64,000 bases of DNA from Neoarius graeffei (lineage: Eukaryota; Chordata; Actinopteri; Siluriformes; Ariidae): positions 49,785,257 through 49,849,256 of the forward strand of contig NC_083596.1 of assembly GCF_027579695.1 (NCBI RefSeq), written 5' to 3'. Both the position numbers and the translations under genes were made by a program. This document shows, piece after piece, positions 34,118 to 44,581 of this stretch (within the stretch, counting starts at the first letter, position 1; the number at the start of each line of letters is the position of its first letter). The notes below the pieces were generated by a model, which saw nothing but the letters and a program-made list of their open reading frames with translations, had not been told where the DNA came from and searched no databases.

Positions 34118-34156
34118 GGTTTCTGTACGGGTGAGGACACTGAATGAATCGCTGTG
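34118..34156 (+). other. J-RSS of J3
   Basis: GGTTTCTGT 34118-34126, 23-bp spacer, CGCTGTG 34150-34156. Confidence 0.92.
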
Positions 34157-34190
34157 GTATTCGGCCAAGGAACAAAGCTGATCGTCAGCG
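34157..34190 (+). CDS. Ig light-chain J segment J3
   Basis: VFGQGTKLIVS, identical to J1 and J2, donor GTAAGT. Confidence 0.93.
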
Positions 34191-34620
34191 GTAAGTAAAA
34201 CTTCTCACCTCTGTTTTCGTACACTAGACTTCTACACCGCTTCACATTCACACTGCATGTTCTCGCATCGACTTTTATTTCTTTTTCCAGTTTGAGAAAG
34301 TGAGTTTGACATTTCAGATGTGTCTTTTATTTTGTGTCTCGGTCAGTTTTTAATAAATTGTACATTTAACATCAGACTTGGAGAATTGTTTTGTTATTTT
34401 CTTGATTTGTAATTTCCTTGAGATGTATCTAAATGTTAATTTAGACATTTTTAATCCTTAATGTGTTTGTTTTCTGATATTTTGCCATAAAGACAGATTT
34501 ATTGCTTTGTTCTTCATGGAAATGTTCCAACATTGATTTAAAAGTGTATGACATTCCTCTCTGCACATTAGATGTGTGTTATTTTGGTTAATGAATATCT
34601 CCTGCTGTGTGTGGAATCAG

Positions 34621-34943
34621 ACGCTGCTCTCCCGGCTCCTGTTCTGACCGTTCTCCCTCCGTCCAGTGAAGAGCTGAAGTCTAAAAAAGGCACTCTAGTG
34701 TGTTTGGCCAGCGACGTGGCCGGCGGTTTTGCTGATGTGCGTTGGTTCGTGAACGGGAACTCGGTCACCAGTGGAGTCATCAGCGGCTCTGCGCAGCAGC
34801 AAGCCAATAAGAAATTCACACTGAGCAGCTATTTGACCATCGACAGCTCCGAGTGGGAAAACAACAAAGTCATAACATGTGAAGTGTCTGCTGGAGGAAA
34901 AGCCGCATCGGTGAAGATTAACAAGTCTGAATGCAGTGAATGA
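34621..34943 (+). CDS. Ig light-chain constant gene C3
   Basis: Same protein as C1. Polyadenylation signal AATAAA follows at the same distance. The J-C intron is 430 bp. Confidence 0.92.
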
Positions 34944-35780
34944 ACCTGATCCCAGCTTTTACATGTTTACTGTTGAGTTGCAAATCTTTCTTAGACCTGC
35001 AGTTTAAACTGTAGAAAATAATTCCTTCTTACTGAGACTATAATGTCCTGATGATGCAATCGATTTGTTTTTGTGTTTGAGAAATAAGTTGAAGTTCAAT
35101 AAAGTGCATTACAGAAAAAGAACTTTTTGTCTATAATTCTCTAAACTAGCTGATAATCTCACAGACATCAAATCAAAAGGACAAAAAACAGAGAATCATA
35201 GCAGGAAGGGATCAAATTCAGGGTTCATGCTGCTGAATAAAATTCTACTGGATGGATTTTGTGATTTTTTTTTCTCCTTCTGATGTCCAACATTCGTGTT
35301 TAATCCAGAGCAGAAAAGCCCACACTGATCACTGTCCAGTTTAATGTGATAAACAGAGAGAATTCCAAAGACCTTTAGGCAGAAAAGAACAAATCCTCAG
35401 AGTCTGAAGTTCAGATCACACACGTGTGGAACCTGCTGAAGTTTTGGTGACTTCACACACATTTCAATTCACATCTGACTTGTACAAATGTAGAAACGTT
35501 TAAAAGAAAGTATTTCAATGAAAACCTGCACACAGCAGCAATCTAGAAGGAAGGACAAAAGATCATGAAGATGAAATCAAATTCTCATCCAAAGTTTCCA
35601 TCAAATGTACACGAATGATGTGAAACACGTCACGTCAGTTTGATCAAAGTGACCGAGACGCTTAAATATAAACTGAACAATAAATCTGGAATAACATTTG
35701 AAACACACAGCTGTGTAATTTGTTCTGCTGAAGTTTTACTGAGGAGCACTGATGTGGAAATTTTCCACAAGAGGTTGTCA
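34944..35780 (+). other. C3 3' UTR and spacer to Vb3
   Basis: Counterpart of 12394-13229 with few changes; nothing else seen. Confidence 0.6.
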
Positions 35781-35925
35781 GAGTCCTAATCAGTGTGTGG
35801 ACGTCGTCTCTCGCTCAGGATACACCTGCTGGCCTCGAATCTCTAATTTCAGCTCCATGAAAATGATGTGGTTTCTTTCTTTCACTTCTCTCTGAGTGGA
35901 AAAACGACAAACTCTGTATGTTAAT
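35781..35925 (+). promoter_or_regulatory. Conserved upstream block of Vb3
   Basis: GGACGTCGTC and E-box CACCTG (35823-35828) kept; octamer-like site changed to ATGAAAAT. Confidence 0.38.
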
Positions 35926-36228
35926 GCTTCAATAAAACTATTCATTTCAATGCATCAATAATTCTAATGGAAATCAGGTTCAATCAAACTCAACTGTGAT
36001 CCTGATCATGTTATTGTGATGTGTTCTGATTCATGTTGTGGGTTCTTGCTGTATTTACAGACTGATATCTGAAAGTGCGTCTCATTAATCTAAAGCACTG
36101 ACATGAGATTGACATCTGCTGTTCTTTCCACTGGTCTGATTGGCTGATAGCAGATCCAGGTCCCGCCTCTGACTCTTTATGAAAGCTGGCTCGACTCTGT
36201 TCATCACTCTGCTGATCTCACTGACATC

Positions 36229-36712
36229 ATGCTGCTCACCGTCTGCGCTCTGCTCCCTGCTCTGGCATGTAAGATTCCTGCTCCTGCTTTTCCTCTTCAC
36301 ACTGATGCCTTTTCCTTCATTATAAAGCTCTGTTCAGTGATAATGACACTCTGACACTCGGTGTTGCTTTCTGTTGCAGTGGTCAGTTCACAGAAAGTTG
36401 TGACGCAAAAGCCTTCGGTTATAACAGAAGATAAGGGAAAAACTGTCACTCTGGACTGTAACATCGCGAAGGATGAAAACTACTATGTCTCCTGGTATAA
36501 ACAGATTCCACAAGAAGCTCCACAGTTTGTGTTGAGATTTTATCAGTCTCACACCTCTCCTGATAAATATGGAGACAATTTTTCTTCCACACGATTCACA
36601 TCAAAAGCCTCTTCAAAAATCGACTATCAGTTAATAATCAGTAATGTAGAGGTGGGAGACTCAGCAGTGTATTACTGTAAAACATGGGACGACTCTGCTA
36701 AAGAGTATGTAT
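36229..36712 (+). CDS. Ig light-chain V gene Vb3
   Basis: Leader 36229-36268, V exon 36380-36712. CDR1 DENYYVS, 3' end CKTWDDSAKEYV. This 3' end resembles Va2/Va3 rather than Vb1, which hints at exchange of CDR3-proximal sequence between subfamilies. Open, both cysteines. Confidence 0.9.
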
Positions 36713-36740
36713 CACAGTGATGTACACCATGACAAAAACC
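36713..36740 (+). other. V-RSS of Vb3
   Basis: CACAGTG 36713-36719, ATGTACACCATG, ACAAAAACC 36732-36740. Confidence 0.95.
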
Positions 36741-37478
36741 TCCTCACTGCTCACACTCACTTCTGCTTTCACACAACACGAGAAACAACAAAAACCTCAA
36801 CTTCAAATCACTGGAACTGAAGTGGAAACTCACTTGATGTTCACTGAAGACACTTTGAATTCTTCACAGTCGCAGATCACAGATACGATACGACCTTTTA
36901 TTCCACAATTATGAAACTCTCAGTTCAGTTCTTTGGCTTTCATGAGCTCAGTATGATCAGGTGATCTACAGCTGAGAGCTTTTCCCCAGATTTCCTCTGA
37001 TTTTTGTGATTAGTGACACTGAACCTCCACTCTGACAACCTGAAAAGGCTGTTCCAAAGGAGAGGAGGACAGCTAGGTATAAGGCGAAAAAAAAAAAAAA
37101 TCACTGCACAAATGGCTAATGTAAGTGATGCCGGGGTCCCACAGTCCTAGAAATGTTTAATTTACTTCTGGTTTTTTTTTTTTTGCACATTTACTTTTCA
37201 TCTTTTGTCCTTCCACTACTGCATCTTTTTGTATCAACTTTAACCGTTCCTCTATTTCCTTATTTATCTTCATATATTTCTCTACCTTCTCTTTCTTTCT
37301 GTCTCTTTCCCTTCAATTTTCCTCCCACGTGATTTGGCGTACATGGCAAGGCTCACACAATCACAGGAAACCTGAAAAAAGAAATGTGCACCCATATGAC
37401 AGTTTATACCAGCAGATGTGGTTAAATTAAGGCACATGGACTGAATTAAGATGCTAATCTAGAAAAATGTCCTTTCAG
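36741..37478. other. Spacer after Vb3
   Basis: As 14187-14921, with a longer poly-A run near 37086. No gene recognised. Confidence 0.55.
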
Positions 37479-38762
37479 TGTGATGTCGATGCTGGATGAG
37501 AGTGCATCATTAAGGGAGTCTGTGTCTTCATAGGTGAAGGTCCAGATAACCTTGTACAGGAATATGTGGCATGTATATGAATCGGTGCTTACACTTATCT
37601 TCCCCTCTTCTCTTGTTCTCATTCTTGATCACTTGTGCTGAAATTATTCATCGATTTAAAAGAATGTATTATCACTTTTATAATCTATTTTTTCTGTTTC
37701 ATAACATAATCAATCTTGTTGTTGGTTAAATTATCTTAAACGTAGAATAAATGGTTCTCAAGAACAACTGTGCAATACACTTTTTGTCAAATTCAGTAAA
37801 TATCTCCTCATGGTCCGCCAGCTGTCTGATCTGTGTGTGCGCTGAAAAAAAATCCAGTGTTCATACACAACCATGGTTCCATTGATTTGTCAGTGGGCAA
37901 CAAAGTGGCTCGGACCGAGCCTCATAACATTATTTCAGCCAGTCAGCAGGTGCATTCAAAGTGTTTTATCATGGAACAGATAATGCTTCCATTTTATTAA
38001 ATGTTTATATAATGTTCTGCTGTAGTTACTTGTTCTTGTCTTTAAATTTACCTTCCTTCTAACTTTCACCTGACCTTGATCTATCGTGTCACTATGTTAT
38101 GTTTTTCCTTTTCTCGATAGGGCTTGGTGAAAAGGTTTGATTTACCTCACTTTGGTTTACCTACCTTTTGTCTGTTTTGTACAGAGCATGGATCAAAACA
38201 CCATCAACGAGGCCATTGAAGACACCACTGTTGGGATCTATGTTCCTAAAGAACATCGCTCAAGTGATGAAGCAGAGGACATTGCACTGCAAAAAACTGA
38301 TACCTGAATTTGAGGAGAAAATAATTCATATGAGTGAAATTATCTTGCGGCATGGACAGATATTTTTACTTGATAAAACATCCTAGAATAAGTGGGTTGC
38401 AATCCAGAACTAGGTTAATAATCTCAGAATTGGGGTCTCCTATTCTTCTAATAGGAAATGCTTGATCATTTCAACCATTTTCAAGATATTTTCACTTGCT
38501 AAGATATCATTTTTTGCAGTGTGGCATTGTTCTTGAAGGCATCAAGGTGTTACAAGATCTTGATAATGTAGCATTAGCTGTTGCTATGATATATGCACTG
38601 AACCTCAGCTACCCTGCTGACCTCCACTACACTTTTGAGGTAATCCAAAAGATTTGGATGGCACTGGATGGAGGTAAACTTTCCAACAAAGCACTTGCTC
38701 TGAAAAACTGGCTCTCTCAGTCAACGGGTCAGACTGATTTCTGTTGTGTATCTGCTTTTTAA
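37479..38762 (+). pseudogene. SAMD3-like 3' exons relic, copy 3
   Basis: Pieces 37479-37571, 38185-38284 and 38522-38762. Best preserved copy: the last piece reads from GIVLEGIKVLQDLDNV to STGQTDFCCVSAF and a stop without internal breaks. The 5' exons of the parent gene are still absent. Confidence 0.45.
38285..38521 (+). mobile_element. CACTG MITE in SAMD3-like relic 3
   Basis: 237 bp, same site and ends as 17591, TG on both sides. Confidence 0.84.
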
Positions 38763-40423
38763 AAAAAATTATTTGTGTTTATTTCTCAGTGACGAGTTTA
38801 TGCAGGGTTGATTTACTTTTTGTTTGTAAATCCACTTTGATTTGTCAAAGTTATCAGCTATGTAAAATCGTGTTCACAGGGTTAACCCTCATGGTAAAGT
38901 TTTTTTTAACGAAGCACTAGATCTTATTTGCCTTATTCAGTTTGTGGCAAGTTTGGTTTCCTTCAGTAAAATGCTGTTCTTGTTATTTTGTATTCACTCT
39001 TGAGGATGCACTTTTGCGCTGTACGAACAGTTCACAATATTTTTTTGAATGTACTGTGATAAGTTTATACTGTTATTCTGCTGTGACTGAAGTTTGTATG
39101 TGCTTCCATTGCTACACTGAAAGCAGTGCAAAGTTAGATTCTATGTATCATGAATCCATTGCGCTTTACGCAGAATTTACTTTTAATTTTTTTATTTTTG
39201 CTGTCAATTTACTGTGAACAGTTTTTGTGGTTTGTATTTTCATTATTTGTGTTTTGAATCTACTGCCGGTAATGTAGTGGTTATCGTGTCCAGTTTGTGT
39301 TTAATGCTGAATTTACTGTATGGCAACTGCACTGAGTCCTTCTGTTCAGGTAAAGTGTGTGATCTGCAAAGTTTTATGGATCAATTCAGTCAAAGTTTAA
39401 TACAGAACTCTGAATCTTTGGTTTTTGTCAGTGCAGTCAGTTTTTTTTTTTTTTTTAATATTTGATTTTTGTATTTGCACACACTCGGATACAAAACTGG
39501 TGTCTACAATGCATTTGGCTGGCTTTAGTAAATCAAGTTAAAGTTACATTTAAAAATCAGGTATCCTGAACATGATGAAATCACTTTAACATTACTCAGT
39601 TAATTGGTTTTGCAATCGCTTTAAAAAATATGTGAAATCAACATGATTCTTTTAAATACTCGAACATAATTGAAATATTTTGGTTTAACAAGTAATAATT
39701 AATTGAGAGAAGGAAATTGTCAGTAATCCACATTCTGATCATGTGGGACCGATGTACACATTAAAATCAATTAAATCCAAAGGATTTTTTTTCATTGTAG
39801 CGTGTGAGGATCTAATCCCATTGAGTGGTTTCTATTTCCACTTCTTTTGAGTGTACTTCTTGATTTGAATAACTTGCTTGTTTGCTGAACACAAACATGA
39901 CAATAAGTTCTTGTGTTAATGGACCAGACTCCACTTTTGGATCATTAATCCCTTTTGACTGTGAATGTCCTGCATGCAAGGTTTTATGTTGACATCTGGC
40001 ACACCAATACAGTTGTAAATTCAAAACCTACAATTAAAAACTTTGGTTTTATTGTATTTATTTAATTCCTGGACTCCCATCTGTAACAGGGAGTGATGTT
40101 GCAGCCCATGAATACACTTTACACTAGATTATTACATTCTATTAAAATAGGTGAGCCAAAATAATTGGAGATCTTTTTTAACAGCCCTGACTCGTTACAA
40201 GTATGAATAGGAGGGCCTTAAGGTAGATAAGGTTCAGAACCCCTGACATAAAGGATCCAGCTCTCAATGAAGTTTGGTCTGAGTCAAGGAAATTCAGAAC
40301 ACGAGGGTCTGTGGAAACTTTATCAAGCAGACATTTCAATGTTCATTTCTTTAAAAAACTGAGCAACAATGTCCTTAAAAGGTGCACTGATAAATAATTG
40401 TGTTTTCCCCAAGAGACGACTCC
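38763..40423. other. Spacer before Va4 without insertions
   Basis: Matches 6786-8468. Both the Tc1-like site (near 39190) and the AGGTTCAG site (near 40230) are empty. No gene seen. Confidence 0.65.
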
Positions 40424-40558
40424 GAGTCCTGATCAGTGTGTGGACGTTGTCTCTCGCTCAGGATACACCTGCTGGACCCCTGATCTCTAATTTCAGCTCC
40501 ATGGAAATGATGTAGTTTCTCTCTTTCTGAGTGGAAAAGAGACAAACTCTGAATGTCA
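40424..40558 (+). promoter_or_regulatory. Conserved upstream block of Va4
   Basis: E-box CACCTG 40466-40471 and ATGGAAAT present; CRE-like part is GGACGTTGTC. Confidence 0.4.
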
Positions 40559-40818
40559 ACATGTTTAAAAATTTATTTGATTTAAACTCAGTTCAGCAGT
40601 TGGGTTCCACAGATGATATAAATACTGAAATAGATACAACATGATAACTCTGATTCTAAAGAACTCAGTGTAAAGATGTGGACTCGAGAGCACATGGCTC
40701 CTCCCTCTGCCCCGCCTCCTGTCTCTCTTATAGCACGCCCCTGCAGTCTCTCCTTTATCTGCTCCTCACGCTGCTCATCTCTTCACTCATCACGAGAGTC
40801 CCATCACACACGGACACG

Positions 40819-41275
40819 ATGCTGCCAGCGCTCTGCTCTCTCCTCACTGCTCTCTCATGTAAGATGTCACAACTCTGGAGCTCATCAGCATTTGGACTCC
40901 GTCTAATGTGAGCATGAAGCCATGTAACGTGTGCTGTTTTTATTCCAGGTGTCAGTGGTGTGACTGTGGTGACACAGAAGCCTCCTGTTCTCACACTGAC
41001 TCAAGGGCAGACGGCCACCATGGAATGTAACCTGGGGACTGTTGACAACTATGTCAGCTGGTACAAACAGGTTCCTGGAGGAGTTCCTCAATACATAATA
41101 GCAAATTATCGTGACTGGAGCTCTCCTAAATATGGGTCCGGTTTCTCATCTCCTAAATTCACATCTCCACACTCCTCTAAATCAGATTATAACCTGATTA
41201 TCAGTAATGTAGAGGTGGGAGACTCGGCAGTGTATTACTGTGAGACATGGGACAACTCTGCTAAAGAGGAGGTAT
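40819..41275 (+). CDS. Ig light-chain V gene Va4 (no J or C behind it)
   Basis: Leader 40819-40858, V exon 40949-41275. Nearly identical to Va1, with the same CDR1 (DNYVS); FR1 reads TMECNLG and the 3' end is CETWDNSAKEEV. The gene and its RSS are intact. Its own J, C and Vb have been replaced by the transposon block 41628-52737, so the nearest J is J5 at 56759, 15.5 kb away. Confidence 0.9.
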
Positions 41276-41303
41276 CACAGTGATGTACACCATGACAAAA
41301 ACC
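41276..41303 (+). other. V-RSS of Va4
   Basis: CACAGTG 41276-41282, ATGTACACCATG, ACAAAAACC 41295-41303. Confidence 0.95.
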
Positions 41304-41627
41304 TCCTCACTGCTCACACTCACTTCTGCTTTCACACAACACGAGAAACAACAAAAACCTCACCTTCAAATCACTGGAACTGAAGTGGAAACTCACTCGA
41401 TGTTCACTGAAGACACGATTAATTCTTCCCAGTCGATGTTCACAGATACGGTACGACCTTTTATTCCACATTTATGAAACTCTCACTTCAGTTCTTTGGC
41501 TTTCATGAGCTCAGTATGATCAGGTGATCTACAGCTGAGAGCTTTTCCCCAGATTTCCTCTGATTTTTGTGATTAGTGACACTGACAGTGTAAGATACTA
41601 ACTGCTCCCTGGTCCACACCAGATCCA
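41304..41627. other. Va4 downstream flank, cut off
   Basis: Matches 10953-11278 of cassette 1 up to CAGATCCA, where the transposon block begins. The remainder of the V-J gap is gone. Confidence 0.75.
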
Positions 41628-41864
41628 CACTGCAAAAAACTGATACCTGAATTTGAGGAGAAAATACTTCATATGAGTGAAATTATCTTGCGGCATGGAC
41701 AGATATTTTTACTTGATAAGACATCCTAGAATAAGTGGGTTGCAATCCAGAACTAGGTTAATAATCTCAGAATTGGGGTCTCCTATTCTTCTAATCGTAA
41801 ATGCTTGATCGTTTCAACTATTTTCAAGATATTTTCACTTGCTAAGATATCATTTTTTGCAGTG
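41628..41864 (+). mobile_element. CACTG MITE abutting the large CACTG element
   Basis: 237 bp, like the one at 17591. Its right end touches the left end of the next CACTG element with no gap. CA before it and the first CA of the next element would be its 2-bp target duplication. Confidence 0.83.
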
Positions 41865-42794
41865 CACTGCAAAAAATGGCCTTTCAAAAATAAGAAATAA
41901 AAGATTAAAACAAAGCATATTTGCTTGAATCAGGTGAAAAAAAAATCTGCCAATGGAACTAGTCAAATTTGACTTGGTAAGATTTCTTAAAGTAAGATGA
42001 AAAATCTAACCTGTTTTTAGATGAAATAATTCCAAAATAAGATTGGGGAACTTATTATCTGAGATCTGATTAACTCAAAATAATCAAAATAGTTCTTATA
42101 ACAAGATCGTACTTCTTACATTTAACCATTCAAGTCCTTTTTATTTATTTCATTTTAAGGGTATTTCACTTAAATTCATGACAAAGTCTTGGCAGTAAAA
42201 ACTGAATTTAAGATAAATATACTAATATTAGTATTGTTAAATTCTACAACTAAGCATTGCTAGCTTAAAAGATTCTCCTTTTGTGACCTATAATTAGTAA
42301 AATACTCTAGATTAGTACAGCAGATAACTGTAAAAATCGTTCAGATGGTGAAACAAGCATGAAATTTGGCACAGATTGTCTCCAGGACCTGCTCTTTTCA
42401 AAAAAGGCGGTGGCCACATGAAAATCCAAGATGGCGACCATTTTTCAAGATGGCCGACATCTGTGGTTGAAAGTGATTGGATGAGGTTACATAAGGGACA
42501 AAGTATGCAGAATTTTTGAGCTCAACTCCATGGATTTGGGTGATAAGTTGCTGCATACAGGTAATTTTAGTTACAGAAAGTGTTGCTTGGGAAATATCCA
42601 AGATGGCGTCCAAAATGGCGGCCACAAATGGTAAAAAACTTAATAGATAGTTTTCACTGACGTCACGGCATTCCGGGGAACGCCCCCCAGCTGCCATCTT
42701 GGAGGGCAAACAAAACGGACCATCGCCACTACCAGCTACGTTATCTCGGACGAATTTATGAAGTTATATAGTCAGTTTTCTAAAATAAAGATCA

Positions 42795-42980
42795 ATGTCG
42801 GCAAAATCAAGCAAACAGAAGTATATAGATACATTAGACGACATCTCACGACAATGGTATGCAGCCAAACTGGCCTTGATTGGGGGAATTGACCCCTACG
42901 AAGTGGACAAAGATGCATTTTCAAGTGACTATGCAGGGCTGCCAAAGCCTGAAACTGCCAAAGCCTGCTCCAAAGCCTGA
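42795..42980 (+). pseudogene. 5' remnant of YqaJ/SWIM-type transposon protein
   Basis: 61 codons; the first ~50 (GGIDPYEVDKDAFSSDYAGL) match the start of a protein family I recall from fish transposons. The end (PKPETAKACSKA) is a short local repeat, after which the domain-bearing part is missing. Confidence 0.5.
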
Positions 42981-43036
42981 AACTGACTTCATCAAACTTT
43001 AAAGGCTGTCTGATATATACAACTTTATATATTCAC

Positions 43037-43481
43037 AGCGCGCCTTTTGGCAGATGCCGCCGGAATCTCGCAGATCCGGGGTTTTTTTTTTTTTTTTTTT
43101 TTTGGGGGGGGGGGCGTTGGGAGTGTCTGATTGTAATTTCAAAGTAAATTCTGTATTAAAATTACTAAATAAGCAAATCCGTTACAGTCCATGAAACAGG
43201 AAGTATAAGGATGAGAAAAAAACAGTTTAAATCGGGAAGCTGCGCACATTTGCGCAGTCCTGCACACCGCTCAGACTGCACAAATGTGCGCAGCTTCCCG
43301 ATTTAAACTGTTTTTTTCTTATCCTTATACTTCCTGTTTCATGGACTGTAACGGATTTGCTTATTTAGTAATTTTAATACAGAATTTACTTTGAAATTAC
43401 AATCAGACACTCCCAACGCCCCCCCCCCAAAAAAACCCCCGGATCTGCGCGATTCAGGCGGCATCCGCCAAAAGGCGCGCT
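43037..43481. repeat. 445-bp near-perfect palindrome (fold-back)
   Basis: Left arm 43037-43252 and right arm 43281-43481 are inverted copies, starting AGCGCGCCTTTTGGC and ending GCCAAAAGGCGCGCT. The loop is about 28 bp. Arms differ mainly by the length of T/G (43081-43115) versus C/A (43419-43439) runs. Likely a fold-back MITE inserted in the derivative element. Confidence 0.88.
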
Positions 43482-43732
43482 GTTTGCATCCCAAACACAA
43501 ATGAAATCATACAGAATAGACCTAAAATGTTTTTCAAAAATGACCCTTGCGTGAGTGAAGTGACAAGTGTCAAATAGAAACGTGACAAACGAGTGATATT
43601 AAGTGTACATTACAATGTAAACGTACACTCAGCAGTTCCAGTTAGGCATTCTCCAGAGATTGTTCACATGATGTTTTGGTTTCCAAAAACAAACTTAAAC
43701 ACAATTGATTGTTTATTTAAACAACTTACCAC

Positions 43733-43939
43733 TTATAAAATGATCGGAGCAGACTTTGCTGTGTTTGGAAGGCTGATAATCCTTGCGGTTGAATCTCGCA
43801 AGCCATAGATTTCTCCTTTGTATGCTGAGTTTGTTTGCTCGCCTTCGTGCTCCCGTACAGTGGGAATTCCATAAAAGCTCCGCTTGACTTCATCATCTGA
43901 CCTATTACGACAGCCGTGAATACAACAGGTGTGCACCAT
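43733..43939 (-). pseudogene. THAP-finger 5' remnant
   Basis: Starts MVHTCCIHGCRNRS, with the first Cys pair (C-x4-C) of a THAP zinc finger and RSFYGIP at the expected place. The second half with C-x2-H is not found in this frame. The residues after about 40 are unrelated. Confidence 0.55.
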
Positions 43940-44581
43940 TGCTAGCTTTAAATAGTAGTAATGTAACTATAAATGTAAATAATATATAAATGAATGTAAC
44001 TCGCGTGCTACAATGTGTGCTCAGTGACCCGTACGGTAAGCTAGCCCTCCAAGATGGCTGCCACCAGGGAATCCCCGACTCTGTGACGTCATGTGAAAAC
44101 TATCTATACCTCAGCAACTAATTCAGATAGAGACACGATTTTTTGATCCAATGAGGTGTTTTAATCAAGGAAGTTTATTAATATGTTATTCGAGCCAAAC
44201 TGGCCATGACATGGGTCAAGACAGCATCGAAGTTGGCCACCAAAAATACCATAGGGTAAAATATTTTGGTCATATGTAACAGAGTAAGAAAATACTGCTC
44301 ATAAATAATATAGTTGTGTGAGTTTTGCCATTATTGAGCACAGCAGTGTTCTGGTTAATTGTTGTTGGAGACACCTTTGGACGCTGAGAGAACTGCAGGT
44401 CTGCCGCTTTGACCCTTTGTGGTCGCCGTACTCCCAGCCAGAAGAAAGTTATCCTGGCTTGGGTAAGGTTCATTATATTAAGCACTCTCGTTTTATTCTA
44501 CTGTATGCTTCTTCATGTTAAAATGCACTGTAATTTGTAAATTCGATACATCTTATGATTTATGTAATTGTGTGCACATTG

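Larger units (their letters stand above)
42646..44104. mobile_element. THAP/YqaJ-type (ISL2EU-like) deletion derivative, 1459 bp
   Basis: Inverted ends GATAGTTTTCACTGACGTCAC and the complement of GTGACGTCATGTGAAAACTATC, with TA on both sides. Two gene 5' ends point inward. On + is 42795-42980 (KSSKQKYIDTLDDISRQWYA, typical start of the SWIM/YqaJ-type protein). On - is 43733-43939, starting MVHTCCIHGCRNRSDDEVKR (first half of a THAP finger). The middle is replaced by a 445-bp palindrome. ISL2EU assignment rests on memory of that group: TA targets, THAP protein plus YqaJ-type nuclease. Confidence 0.6.
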
